A stretch of 64,000 bases of DNA from JAKEFM01 sp035695825 (lineage in GTDB: Bacteria; Planctomycetota; UBA1135; JAKEFM01), in contig DASRRH010000027.1 of assembly GCA_035695825.1 (NCBI GenBank), positions 1 to 64,000 of the forward strand. The letters are read 5' to 3'. The notes under the pieces are model-generated. The model was not told the DNA's origin. It saw nothing but the letters and a program-made list of their open reading frames with translations, and made no database searches. Shown in pieces: positions 9,400 through 18,276 of the stretch (positions within the stretch are counted from its first letter, which is position 1; the number at the start of each line of letters is the position of its first letter). Made by a program: the position numbers and the translations under genes.

Positions 9400-9574
9400 A
9401 CCGGAATGCTAAACGAGCCCCCTCCCCGCCGAAACTCGTCGGCGCTCCCAGACGCGGTCGGCCCTCCCGACCTGCCGCCGGACGCAGGAACCGACCGCAA
9501 CGTTCGAGCCCCCGGCGGACGTCCGCAAGTCCGGAACCGGGGATCGGGCCTGGCTGGACGCAGGGCTTCGTCGA

Positions 9575-10720
9575 TCACCCGACGCGCAACTCCCGGAGGA
9601 GGTCCCGGCATCCCGCGACCCGGACGAGGAGCCCTCCGGCGCGACGATCGTAGGCCTCCTCGACGCCGGGGGAGACGAGGTAGTTTCGCCCCCGCGGATA
9701 GCTCCCCCGGAAAACCGTGAGCGACTCAGGTTCGAACCGATCCGGTCGGATCTTGCACTCCACGGCGTGGGCTTCCCTCCCCTTCCGAACGACGAAGTCG
9801 ACCTCGCGACCGGACTTGTCGCGCCAGTAGAAGAGTCCCTCGCCCCGCGTCGCGGTCCGCAGCACGTCGAGAACGAGGTGCTCCCAGAGGACCCCTCGGT
9901 CCTCGTCGCGGATGTCCCGCCAGCCGCGGACGAAGCAGACGAAGCCCGTGTCGAACCCGTAGGCCTTCGGTCGCCGGATCAACTCCCGCCGGCCGCCGCC
10001 ATGGAACGGAGCCACCGCGTAGAGAGCGCAAGCGACGGTCATCGCCTCGAGGTGCGCCTTCACCGTCGGGCGGCTGAGGTCGCATTCGCGCGAGAGCGCC
10101 GAGTAGTCGACGAGGCCCCCGCTCTGGCGCAGGAGGACGCGCAGCAGGTTCAGGAAACCGGTGCGCTCGCGGATCCCGAAGAGGTCCTGGATGTCGCGGG
10201 CGTAGAAGCTGTCCATCCACTCGGAGAAGAACCCATCGTCCTTCCTATCGCGCAGGAGCATCTCGGGCAGTCCGCCGTGGAGGAGCCGGCGGTCGAGATC
10301 GCGGACGGCGAAGGCGTCCTGACACTCGGTCCAGAGCACCGGCGTCAGGACGAGGGTCGTCTTGCGGCCGGTCAAGGTGTCCCGGAACCTCCGCGTCGCC
10401 GCCAGGGTTGAGGAGCCCGTCGCGAGAATCCGCAAGCGCGGGAAGGCGTCGGCCGCCACCTTGAGCGTCCGGCTCGGGTCCTCCAGCCGGTGCACCTCGT
10501 CGAGGACGAGGACCGCGCCGGCGGCGTGCGACCGGAAGTAGAGTTCCGGGTCCTCGAGCCGCCGCGCGACGGAGGGGAGGTCGCAGTTCGCGTAGACCGC
10601 GTCCGGGAGCATCTTGGCGAGCGTCGTCTTGCCGATGCGGCGCACGCCCGCCAGCCAGACGATCGGCCTCTTGCGCCATGCCTCCCGGACGCGCTCGAGC
10701 CACTCGGGGCGGAGAATCAT
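9575..10720 (-). CDS. DUF4143-type AAA ATPase (leftward copy)
   Basis: 381 residues from ATG 10720. A P-loop (GVRRIGKTT, residues 25-33) and a Walker B strand ending in AVLVLDEVHRL belong to the AAA_14 ATPase part. The C-terminal half carries the DUF4143 region with a winged-helix-like segment (ALSRECDLSRPTVKAHLEAM) and a PD-(D/E)xK-nuclease-like end (SGREVDFVVRKG...AVECKI). This family is widespread, often mobile and functionally undefined; roles in defence or nucleic-acid handling have been proposed but not settled. It lies divergent to a second member of the same family at 11009. Complete and undamaged. Confidence 0.85.
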   Translation of the reverse strand: MILRPEWLERVREAWRKRPIVWLAGVRRIGKTTLAKMLPDAVYANCDLPSVARRLEDPELYFRSHAAGAVLVLDEVHRLEDPSRTLKVAADAFPRLRILATGSSTLAATRRFRDTLTGRKTTLVLTPVLWTECQDAFAVRDLDRRLLHGGLPEMLLRDRKDDGFFSEWMDSFYARDIQDLFGIRERTGFLNLLRVLLRQSGGLVDYSALSRECDLSRPTVKAHLEAMTVACALYAVAPFHGGGRRELIRRPKAYGFDTGFVCFVRGWRDIRDEDRGVLWEHLVLDVLRTATRGEGLFYWRDKSGREVDFVVRKGREAHAVECKIRPDRFEPESLTVFRGSYPRGRNYLVSPGVEEAYDRRAGGLLVRVAGCRDLLRELRVG

Positions 10721-11008
10721 GAATGCGTACTTTACGTTTGGTCGTCTGGATGTGAATCTCGATTTCGGGACGACCCTTCCTCGCCGGGATGCTTCCCGGC
10801 GCCGCGACGCCTCCTCCCCCGAGGAGGGCCCCTCGGGCGCCCGGAGGGGGGGCCCTCTTCAACCTTCCGCAGAGGTCCCTTTTCTACTTGCCGCTACCAG
10901 TAGGGAGCCCCTCCCGCCGTCCTGAGGGCGCGCCCCCGTCCCCCCTCGCCTCGATGCCTCTCCTCCGACCGCGGAGACCGGAGTTGACTATCTCGTCGTC
11001 AAAACGCT
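10721..11008. promoter_or_regulatory. Divergent control region between two DUF4143 ATPase genes
   Basis: 288 bases between two divergent starts with no convincing gene. Its centre is very GC-rich and holds an inverted repeat (10818-10824 with 10831-10837, 6-base loop). On the plus strand TTGACT at 10984-10989 precedes TATGCA 18 bases later. That -10 overlaps the first ATG of the right gene (11009), so if this promoter is real, translation would start at the second ATG (11024) on a nearly leaderless mRNA. No ribosome site precedes 11009. Confidence 0.35.
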
Positions 11009-12184
11009 ATGCAATTCGACGACATGGTGCGCAACCTAAGGTATCCCCGGATCCTCCGGCCCCCGAAGGGGAGTTTCTTCCTCTTCGGTCCCCGCGGGAT
11101 CGGGAAGAGCACGTGGGCCCGCGAGCATTTCGGGGACGACCGCCGCTTCGACCTCCTCGACGAGGGGCTCTACCAGGATCTGCTGGCCGACCCCTCCCTC
11201 TTCGCCTCCGCGCTCCGCGCGCTCGAGCCGGGCTCGCGGGTCGTCGTCGACGAGATCCAGAGGATCCCCTCCCTCCTCAACGAGGTCCACCGCCTCATCG
11301 AGGAGCGCCGCCTCCGCTTCATCCTGCTCGGCTCGAGCGCCCGCAAGCTGAAGACCGCTGGGACCAACCTCCTCGCGGGGAGGGCCGTCCGGCGGATGCT
11401 CTACCCGCTCGTCCCCGAGGAACTCGGGGAGGACTTCCGCATCGAGGAGGTGCTCCAGTACGGGAGCATCCCGCTCGTCTGGATGGCGGAGGACAAGAGG
11501 GAGGCCCTGGCGGCGTACGTCCAGCTCTACCTCCGGGAAGAGATCCGCGCCGAGGCCCTGGTGAGAAACCTCGCCGGGTTCTCCCGCTTCCTCCCGCTCG
11601 CGGCGCTCTTCCACGGCCAGGTGCTGAACGCCTCGAGCCTCGCGCGGGACGCGGGGACGGCCCGGACGACGGTCGCCGGCCACCTCGACATTCTCGAGGA
11701 CACGCTGCTCGCCTTCCGCCTTCCCGCCTTCGAGGCGAAGCTCCGCGTCCGCGAACGGAGGCACCCGAAGCTCTACTGGGTCGACCCGGGCCTCGTGCGG
11801 GCCGTCAAGAAGCAGCTCGGGCCCCTCGCGCAGGAGGAGAGGGGGGCCCTCCTCGAGGGCTGGGTCCTCACCCTCCTGCGGACGTACGCGGAGGTGCAGG
11901 AGCTCTACGACGAGATCTTCTACTGGTCCCCCGCGCAGGCGAGGAGCCTCGAGGTCGACTTCCTCCTCAAGCGGGGATCGCGATACGTGGCCATCGAGGT
12001 CAAGGCGCAGCGGAGGTTCTCCCCTCCTCTCCTCTCCGGGCTGCGGGCGATCGGGGATCTCAAGGGGATCACGAGGAGGGTGCTCGTGTACGGGGGTGAC
12101 CGGGCGCTGCGGACGCCCGAGGGGATCGAGGTCTGGCCGGTGAGCGTTCTCCTATCCCGTCTGGAGCGGCGAGACCTCTGGTAG
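11009..12184 (+). CDS. DUF4143-type AAA ATPase (rightward copy)
   Basis: 391 residues from ATG 11009 (ATG 11024 also possible, see the upstream region). The P-loop is GPRGIGKST (residues 27-35); Walker B is SRVVVDEIQRIP; an arginine-rich sensor segment GSSARKLK follows. The C-terminal half has a winged-helix-like motif (ARDAGTARTTVAGHLDIL) and a nuclease-like end (RSLEVDFLLKRG...VAIEVKAQ), as in the divergent neighbour, but the two proteins are only distantly similar, so this is not a recent duplication. The gene is convergent with the GH3 gene. The family's biochemical role is not established. Confidence 0.85.
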   Translation: MQFDDMVRNLRYPRILRPPKGSFFLFGPRGIGKSTWAREHFGDDRRFDLLDEGLYQDLLADPSLFASALRALEPGSRVVVDEIQRIPSLLNEVHRLIEERRLRFILLGSSARKLKTAGTNLLAGRAVRRMLYPLVPEELGEDFRIEEVLQYGSIPLVWMAEDKREALAAYVQLYLREEIRAEALVRNLAGFSRFLPLAALFHGQVLNASSLARDAGTARTTVAGHLDILEDTLLAFRLPAFEAKLRVRERRHPKLYWVDPGLVRAVKKQLGPLAQEERGALLEGWVLTLLRTYAEVQELYDEIFYWSPAQARSLEVDFLLKRGSRYVAIEVKAQRRFSPPLLSGLRAIGDLKGITRRVLVYGGDRALRTPEGIEVWPVSVLLSRLERRDLW

Positions 12185-12266
12185 GCGCGCGGAGTGGCGG
12201 AGCGTGGACCCCGACGTGGAACGGGGCTCGAGTAGGATCTGCAATTCGTTCGCGTCGGAAGCGGAA

Positions 12267-12300
12267 GGACCGCCGCCGGCGCGTCGTTCCTGCGCGGTCC
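12267..12300. terminator. Possible bidirectional terminator hairpin
   Basis: Bases 12267-12273 and 12294-12300 form a 7-bp inverted repeat with a 20-base GC-rich loop, between the convergent ATPase and GH3 genes. It lacks a T-tract, so intrinsic termination is uncertain. The rest of 12185-12337 shows nothing else. Confidence 0.3.
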
Positions 12301-12337
12301 AGGGAGGCGGCGGGGAGCGCCGGGGGTCGGGGCCCCT

Positions 12338-14962
12338 TCAGCGCGCCGCGGTCACCCGGAATTCCCCCTCGACGCGGACGTCGGCGGAGGAGGCGCCGAC
12401 CATCACCTTGAAGTCCCCGGGCTCGACGAAGGGCTTCATGTCCGGACCGGGGTAGGCGAGATCTTTCGGGCCGAGCTCGAAACGGACCCTCTTCGTCTCG
12501 CCCGGCTCGATGCGAATCCGCCGGAAGCCGCGCAGTTCCTTCACGGGCCGCACGACGGTCGCGACCTCGTCGCGGAGGTAGAGCTGGACGACCTCGTCCC
12601 CCGGCCGCGCGCCCGCGTTCTTCACGTCGACGAGGACCTCGACGCGGCCGGTGGGCGGGAGCTCGGCCGGCGCGATGCGGAGGTTCGAGTACTCGAACCT
12701 CGTGTAGGAAAGGCCGTGGCCGAAGGGGAAGAGCGGCTTCCCCGACAGGTCGACGTAGTCGTAGCCGCGTCCGGTCGGGAGGCGGTTGTAGAAGAGGGGG
12801 ACCTGCCCGACGAACTGGGGGAACGTGATCGGAAGGCGGCCGGCCGGATCCGTCTCACCGTAGAGGACCTCCGCGACGGCGGTGCCCCCTTCCTCGCCGC
12901 CGTACCAAGCCTGCACGACCCCGGGGACCTGGCCGATCCAGCGCTTCATCGTGACCGCGCTCCCCGTCACGAGGACGACGACGAGGGGCTTGCCCGTCCC
13001 GGCGAGGGCGAGGAGGAGTTCCTCCTCCGCCGCCGGGAGGTCGAGGCTGGAGCGGTCGCGGCCCTCCCCTTCCTCGATCCCGACGACGACGACCGCGGCG
13101 TCGGCGCCCCGCGCGGCCTCGACGGCCTCGTCGAGGAGGGAGCCTCCCGATCTCCAATCCCAGCCGAGCCGAGCCACGGCGCCGCCCTCGTTCTCGTAGT
13201 ACTCGATCCGGAGGTCGTGGCGCTCCTCGCCCGTGAGCCGAACGGAGACCCTGTCCGTCCCCGGTGCGCGGTCGTCCCACTGGTCCACGAGGAGGCGGCC
13301 GTCGATCCAGAGCCTCACGCCGTCGTCCGTCGTGACGGAGATCTCGTAGACGCGGGTCTCCGGCGCGAGGAGCTTCCCCGTCCAGCGGATGGAGAAGTGG
13401 TCCGCCTCCACGCCTTCGACGGGGGAGTCTCCCCCCCAGTCGAAGTCGATCTGCGCGTCGGTGCGAACGAGGGCCGGCTCTCCCTCCAGCCGCGGATTGG
13501 CGAAGTACTCGCCCCGGAGGCCCCGGTCCTCCGGCCCTCCCCCTTCGGTGCGTAGGAACTCGGGCGGGATGAGAGGAAGCTCGACTCCCATCTCGCAGCC
13601 CTGCGCATGGAGCACTCTTGTTCCGGGCCCGACCTTCGCGCGGATCCCGTCGAGCACGCTCACCTTCCTCATCCCCGACCCGCTGTAGCCCCCCAGCCGG
13701 ACCTCGTCGGCGAGCGGCCCGATCACGGCGAGGGCCCCGAGATCCCTCCGGAACGGGAGGACGCCCCCCTCGTTCCGGAGGAGCACGATCGCCTCCCGCG
13801 CCGCGCGGAGGGCGAGCGCGCGGTGCTCCGCGCAGTCGGCTAGGGCCGCGGCCCGCTTCGGATCCACGGTCGAGTCCTCGAAGAGACCGAGACGGAACTT
13901 CGCCTCGAGGAGGCGGGAGACGGCGCGGTCGAGGGTCGCCCGGGAGATGAGCCCTTCCCGCACGGCCTCGAGGAGGGGGGCGCCGAAGTAGTCGACGTTG
14001 GGAAGCTCGACGTCGAGGCCCGCCTCGAGCGCCCGCGCCGCCGCCTCCTTGGCCGTCGCCGCCGCGCGGTGGTGGGAGACGATCCCCGAAACCGAGTCGT
14101 AGTCGGAGACGACGAAGCCCCGGAACCCCCACTCCCTTCGGAGGAGGTCCGTGAGGAGCCAGCGGTTCGACGAGCAGGGAAAACCGTTGAGCGAGTTGTA
14201 GGCCGCCATCCCCGAGCGCGCGCCCGCCTCCCGGAAGCAGGCCTCGAAGGGGACGAGCTCGGTCTCTCGGAGGATCCGCTCCGAGACGTCGATCGCCTGG
14301 CTGTCGCGGCCGCCCTCTCCCACGTTCACCGCGAAGTGCTTCGGCGTCGTGATCACCCCCTCCCCCTCGACGCCCCGGCAGAAGGCGACCCCCATGCGCG
14401 AGGCGAGGAAGGGGTCCTCGCCGTAGCTCTCCTCGACCCGTCCCCAGCGGACGTCGCGCGCCAGGTTGACCACCGGGGAGAGGGCCTGGCGGATGCCGCG
14501 GCTGCACGTCTCCTTCCCGATCGCCGCCGCCACCTCGCGCATCAGGTCCGCGTCGAAGGTGGCCGCGAGGGCGATCGCCTGCGGGAAGGAGGCCGCGCCC
14601 TTCCCGACGAGCCCATGGAGCGCCTCGTCGTGGACGAGGATCGGGATCCCGAAGCGGGTCTTCTCCCGCGCGAGCGCCTGGACCCGGTTCGACTTCCCCG
14701 CCGCCTCGGCGGGGAGGAGGGGGCGGAGGAAGACTCCGAGGTTCCCGATCCCCTCCGCCGGGATCACGTCCTTCTCCTCCGGATCGGAGAGACTGCAACG
14801 GAGCTGCGCGACCTTCTCCTCGAGCGTCATCCGGGAGAGGAGATCGGCGGCCCGCTCCTCCGCGGGGCGGGAGGGGTCGCGCCAGGTCGCAACGGCACTC
14901 GTGCCGGGCCCCGCACAGGCCGCGAGGAGGAAGAGGAGGAGGCTGCGGGGACAGGTTCTCAA
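12338..14962 (-). CDS. GH3 beta-glucosidase-like lipoprotein with PA14 insert
   Basis: 874 residues. I place the start at TTG 14962, since GGAAGGAGAG lies just upstream and the protein then begins with a lipoprotein signal ending LLAAC (Cys16); the longer open frame upstream is low-complexity antisense. The domain order is an N-terminal GH3 TIM barrel with the catalytic nucleophile Asp in GFVVSDYDS, then the GH3 C-terminal alpha/beta sandwich. A PA14 module is inserted in it (LRGEYFANPRL to ARLGWDW, about 120 residues), and the protein ends in a fibronectin-III-like tail (VEVLVDVKNAG...VVQLYLRD). Family enzymes remove terminal beta-linked sugars; PA14 inserts usually bind the glycan. It is expected to be anchored facing the periplasm or outside. 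The exact sugar is unknown. Confidence 0.92.
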   Translation of the reverse strand: MRTCPRSLLLFLLAACAGPGTSAVATWRDPSRPAEERAADLLSRMTLEEKVAQLRCSLSDPEEKDVIPAEGIGNLGVFLRPLLPAEAAGKSNRVQALAREKTRFGIPILVHDEALHGLVGKGAASFPQAIALAATFDADLMREVAAAIGKETCSRGIRQALSPVVNLARDVRWGRVEESYGEDPFLASRMGVAFCRGVEGEGVITTPKHFAVNVGEGGRDSQAIDVSERILRETELVPFEACFREAGARSGMAAYNSLNGFPCSSNRWLLTDLLRREWGFRGFVVSDYDSVSGIVSHHRAAATAKEAAARALEAGLDVELPNVDYFGAPLLEAVREGLISRATLDRAVSRLLEAKFRLGLFEDSTVDPKRAAALADCAEHRALALRAAREAIVLLRNEGGVLPFRRDLGALAVIGPLADEVRLGGYSGSGMRKVSVLDGIRAKVGPGTRVLHAQGCEMGVELPLIPPEFLRTEGGGPEDRGLRGEYFANPRLEGEPALVRTDAQIDFDWGGDSPVEGVEADHFSIRWTGKLLAPETRVYEISVTTDDGVRLWIDGRLLVDQWDDRAPGTDRVSVRLTGEERHDLRIEYYENEGGAVARLGWDWRSGGSLLDEAVEAARGADAAVVVVGIEEGEGRDRSSLDLPAAEEELLLALAGTGKPLVVVLVTGSAVTMKRWIGQVPGVVQAWYGGEEGGTAVAEVLYGETDPAGRLPITFPQFVGQVPLFYNRLPTGRGYDYVDLSGKPLFPFGHGLSYTRFEYSNLRIAPAELPPTGRVEVLVDVKNAGARPGDEVVQLYLRDEVATVVRPVKELRGFRRIRIEPGETKRVRFELGPKDLAYPGPDMKPFVEPGDFKVMVGASSADVRVEGEFRVTAAR

Positions 14963-15123
14963 GGCGGCTCTCTCCTTCCCGGGCGGATCCCGCGGGGATC
15001 GTGGTCGCGGCCGGACGCCCGTGCGCGCGGAGGATAGCCTCGGCGGCAGGGCCGGGAGAGCGGGGGAAGGCGCCCCTCTCGCCCTCGAACCCGCGGGCGC
15101 GCCGCCGTACGCTCCCGGCCTCG

Positions 15124-15810
15124 ATGCCCCGCGCGGTGATCTCGTCTCCCGCCGCCCTCGTGCGGCACTTCCTCGCCCACTCGACCTGCACCGTCTCCGA
15201 CGCCCTCGACCGCCTGAACCTCCGGGGCGCGCCGCAGGGGATCCTCCCGCTCTGGCGGGGCTGTCCCAAGATCGCCGGACGCGCGGCAACGATGAGGCTC
15301 GTCGCGGAAGGCCCCGCCTCGCCGGTGCGCGGGACGCTCGAGGCGATCGCCGCGGCGAGCGCCGGAGACGTCGTCGTCGTCGACCACGGAGGGCGGCTCG
15401 ACGTGAACTCGTTCGGCGGCCTCGCCTCCTTCGCGGCCCGTCGCAGGCGGCTCGCCGGGGTGGTGATCGACGGCGTCACGCGCGACGTCGACGAGATGAA
15501 GGGACTGCGCTTCCCCGCGTTCGGCCGCGGCGTGATCCAGCAGTCGGTCCGCGGTCGCTGCGCGTTCGCGGGGCGGGGGATCGAGGTGGGACTCGGCGGC
15601 GTGCTCGTGCGGCCGGGAGACCTCGTCCTGGCCGACGATAACGGCGTGGTCGTCGTGCCGTGGGACCGGGTCGAGGAGGTCTTCCGGATCGTGCGGGAGT
15701 GCGCCGCCGCGGAGAAGAAGGTGAAGGGGTTGATCGCGCAGGGCGTCGACCCGGTCGAGGCGCACGAGCGCGTGCGCTACGAGCGGCCGGCGGAGCGCGG
15801 CGAGAGTTGA
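15124..15810 (+). CDS. RraA/HMG-aldolase-like family protein
   Basis: 228 residues from ATG 15124. It has the family pattern of N-terminal DALDR, then AGRAATMRLV, GDVVVVDHGG, and the conserved GVVIDGVTRDVDE with its Arg-Asp pair, then a PAFGRGV turn and a C-terminal GDLVLADDNGVVVVP. Members include the RNase E regulator RraA and class II HMG/CHA or oxaloacetate aldolases/decarboxylases that bind a divalent metal. Without RNase E context here, an aldolase/decarboxylase acting on a 2-keto acid is the likelier job. It is first in a plus-strand run with the SIS protein (33 bases downstream). A TACGCT box lies 10 bases before the start. It is divergent to the GH3 gene. Confidence 0.85.
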   Translation: MPRAVISSPAALVRHFLAHSTCTVSDALDRLNLRGAPQGILPLWRGCPKIAGRAATMRLVAEGPASPVRGTLEAIAAASAGDVVVVDHGGRLDVNSFGGLASFAARRRRLAGVVIDGVTRDVDEMKGLRFPAFGRGVIQQSVRGRCAFAGRGIEVGLGGVLVRPGDLVLADDNGVVVVPWDRVEEVFRIVRECAAAEKKVKGLIAQGVDPVEAHERVRYERPAERGES

Positions 15811-15843
15811 CCCCTGCGCCGATCCGGGTCCCGCCGCGCGTCC

Positions 15844-18276
15844 GTGACCGCCCGCTCGATCCCCCGCACGCTGCGGGCGCTCTTCGAGCCCGGCCTCGCC
15901 CCCGAGCGATTCCGCGCGGCGCTCGCTTCGCTCCGGGCCGTCTCGACCGAACCCGAGCACGCGGTCTACGCGAGCCGGACGTCGCAAGAACTCCTGGCCC
16001 GGGTCGAGGAGCACCGCGGCGCGGCCGACCGGGTCCGCGCCGACCTCGAGTTCTGGGCCCTCGAGTTCGCGGGGCTCGCCGAGGGTTTCGCGGGGGGCGC
16101 GCCCGAGAGCCGGGGGGCGGAGACCGACCTCCACGAGAGCGGCCGCTTCCGCCTCGGCCACCTCGTCACGGAGCAGCCGCATCCGAAGACGGCCGACCTA
16201 AGCCGCGTCCTCGCGGGCGACGTCGAGGAGGGGCTCCGGCTCTTGAACGCCGTCGACCGCGAGATCCCGCCCGTCCTCGAACGCGCCGCCGAGTCGGGCG
16301 CGCTCGACCCCGCCGTGGACGCCGTGGCCGCCGCCCTGGCCGGCGGCCACCGAATCTTCTTCACCGGCTGCGGCGCGACGGGTCGCTTGAGCTTGCTCCT
16401 CGAGACGGCCTGGCGCGGGTTCTGCCGGCGCGCGGCCCGGGCGGGAGCCTCCCTCCCCGCGGACCTGGCGGACCGCGTCCTCGGAACGATGGCGGGCGGG
16501 GACTACGCCCTCGTCAAGTCGGTCGAGCGGTTCGAGGACGAGGAGTCCTTCGGGCGCGAGCAGGTACGGGAGCTCGGCGTGAGGACGGGGGACGTCCTCT
16601 TCGCCGTCACCGAAGGGGGGGAGACGACCCACGTGATCGGAACGGCCTGGGAGGGCCTCGCCCGCGGCGCGCGCGTCTTCTTCGTCTACAACAATCCCGA
16701 CGAGGTCCTCCGCGGCGTCGAGCGGAGCGCGCGGGTGCTCGAGGATCCGCGCATCGGGAAGTTGAACCTCGCGACCGGCCCCCAGGCGCTGACCGGTTCG
16801 ACGCGGATGCAGGCGGCGAGCATCGACACGCTCGCCCTCGGCTTCGTCCTCGAGGCCGCCCTCGGCCGGGCGCTCGTGGAGTCTCTCGCCCCGGCCGACC
16901 TCGCGGCGATCGGCCTCCCCGCGCCGCCGGGAGATATCCGCGCGGCCGCGCGCGCGGCGGAGAGGATCCCCGAGCGAGCGGCCGCGGCGATCCCTGCGCT
17001 CGCACGGCTCGTCCGCCTCGAGGCAAGCACCTACCGCGAGGGGCGGAACTTCGACGCGCCGCGCGACGTCGACCCTGGCCGGGGGTACGCCCTCTACCTC
17101 GGAGGGGAGGGTTCGGCCCTCGTGCTCTTCACGGACGCGACCGAGCGCTCGCCGACCTTCGCGCTCCCGCCCTTTCGACCGGTCGATCGGCCCGGGGCGA
17201 AGGCGCCTCCCGCCTCGATCCTCCTCGAGGCCGCCACGAACGAGGAGGCGTGGCGGCGGCTCCTCCATCGCGAGATCCGCGCGCTCGAGTGGGACGCCTC
17301 GACGTACCGCCGCCTCCTGGGGGAGACGGGAGGGCGCCGCTTCGGAGGCGCGGCCCCGGCGATCGGCCGGGAGGCTCTCCTCCGGTTCCGCATCGGCGGG
17401 GAAGGCGCGCTCGAGGAGGAACCCCTCGGCCGCGGCAACCTCCTCGTCGCGGTCGGGATGGAGGGGGACCTCGAAGCGATGCGGCGGCCGGACTCGCTCG
17501 GGCGGAGGGCGTTCGAGCGCGCGGGCCGCGAGGGGGCCGCCCGCGCCTGGATCGCCGTCGCCTCCGGGGAGATCGACCCGGGGAGCCTCCCCGCGCACGA
17601 CGAAGCGGTCCTCGTCGGCGGCGTTCCGCGCAGCCCCCTCGACCTGCCCCAATCCCTCGTCCTCAAGCTCCTCCTCAACGCCCTCTCGACGGCCGTCATG
17701 GTCGTGCTCGGCCGCGTCCGCGGGAACTGGATGACCTACGTCGTCCCGACGAATGGCAAGCTCCTCGACCGCGCCTCGCGGATCGCGGCGGCCGTGGCGG
17801 GGACTCCCTACGAAGTGGCCGCGCGGTTCGTCCTCTCGACGGCGGAGGAGACCGAGAAGGACCTGCGCGCGGGTCGGGGTCTGCCGCCGACCGTCCACAT
17901 CGCGGTCGTCCGGGCCCGCCTCGGCGTGACGACCGACCGGGCGATCGAGCTCCTCAGCAGACGAGGGGGACTCCTCGAACCGACGCTCGAGGCGGCGGCG
18001 ACCTTCGGCGCACTCGCGGCCAGGGTCGTCGCCCGGACGCTCGAGGGGGCGCCGCCCGGAGAGCGCGCGCGCCTCCGCGCCGAGCTCCGGCGCGCGCTTC
18101 CCGCCACCGGGGAGCCCGGCCTCGCGGGGACGAAGGACGAGGAGATCGAGATCGTGCTCGAACGGATCCCGGAGGCCGCCCCGATCCTCCTCGCGCGCCT
18201 GCAGGCGCTCGCGCCCCTCCCCGAGCCGTTCCGCTTCGCCCGCCTCCCCGAGCCGTCGCAGCGGCCCAGGGCGTGA
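15844..18276 (+). CDS. MurQ/GKRP-like double-SIS sugar-phosphate protein
   Basis: 810 residues from GTG 15844. After ~115 residues of helical N-terminus comes a MurQ-like entry (VTEQPHPKTADLS). The first SIS domain follows, with FTGCGATGRLS as the phosphosugar loop and the diagnostic PQALTGSTRMQA segment. A second SIS-like region is inserted (residues ~400-600). The end resumes the MurQ pattern (LVLKLLLNALSTAVMVVLG...TNGKLLDRASRIAA). E. coli MurQ is ~300 residues with one SIS; glucokinase regulatory protein has two in ~625. This protein is therefore either a large MurNAc-6-P etherase-like enzyme or a GKRP-like sugar-phosphate sensor. Its stop overlaps the next start (GTGA), implying coupling. 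Confidence 0.8.
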   Translation: MTARSIPRTLRALFEPGLAPERFRAALASLRAVSTEPEHAVYASRTSQELLARVEEHRGAADRVRADLEFWALEFAGLAEGFAGGAPESRGAETDLHESGRFRLGHLVTEQPHPKTADLSRVLAGDVEEGLRLLNAVDREIPPVLERAAESGALDPAVDAVAAALAGGHRIFFTGCGATGRLSLLLETAWRGFCRRAARAGASLPADLADRVLGTMAGGDYALVKSVERFEDEESFGREQVRELGVRTGDVLFAVTEGGETTHVIGTAWEGLARGARVFFVYNNPDEVLRGVERSARVLEDPRIGKLNLATGPQALTGSTRMQAASIDTLALGFVLEAALGRALVESLAPADLAAIGLPAPPGDIRAAARAAERIPERAAAAIPALARLVRLEASTYREGRNFDAPRDVDPGRGYALYLGGEGSALVLFTDATERSPTFALPPFRPVDRPGAKAPPASILLEAATNEEAWRRLLHREIRALEWDASTYRRLLGETGGRRFGGAAPAIGREALLRFRIGGEGALEEEPLGRGNLLVAVGMEGDLEAMRRPDSLGRRAFERAGREGAARAWIAVASGEIDPGSLPAHDEAVLVGGVPRSPLDLPQSLVLKLLLNALSTAVMVVLGRVRGNWMTYVVPTNGKLLDRASRIAAAVAGTPYEVAARFVLSTAEETEKDLRAGRGLPPTVHIAVVRARLGVTTDRAIELLSRRGGLLEPTLEAAATFGALAARVVARTLEGAPPGERARLRAELRRALPATGEPGLAGTKDEEIEIVLERIPEAAPILLARLQALAPLPEPFRFARLPEPSQRPRA

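Noticed and set aside
14963..15289. N-terminal extension of the GH3 frame to 15289
   Set aside because: Adds ~110 Arg/Gly/Ser-rich residues before a proper lipoprotein signal that starts at TTG 14962 with a good ribosome site.
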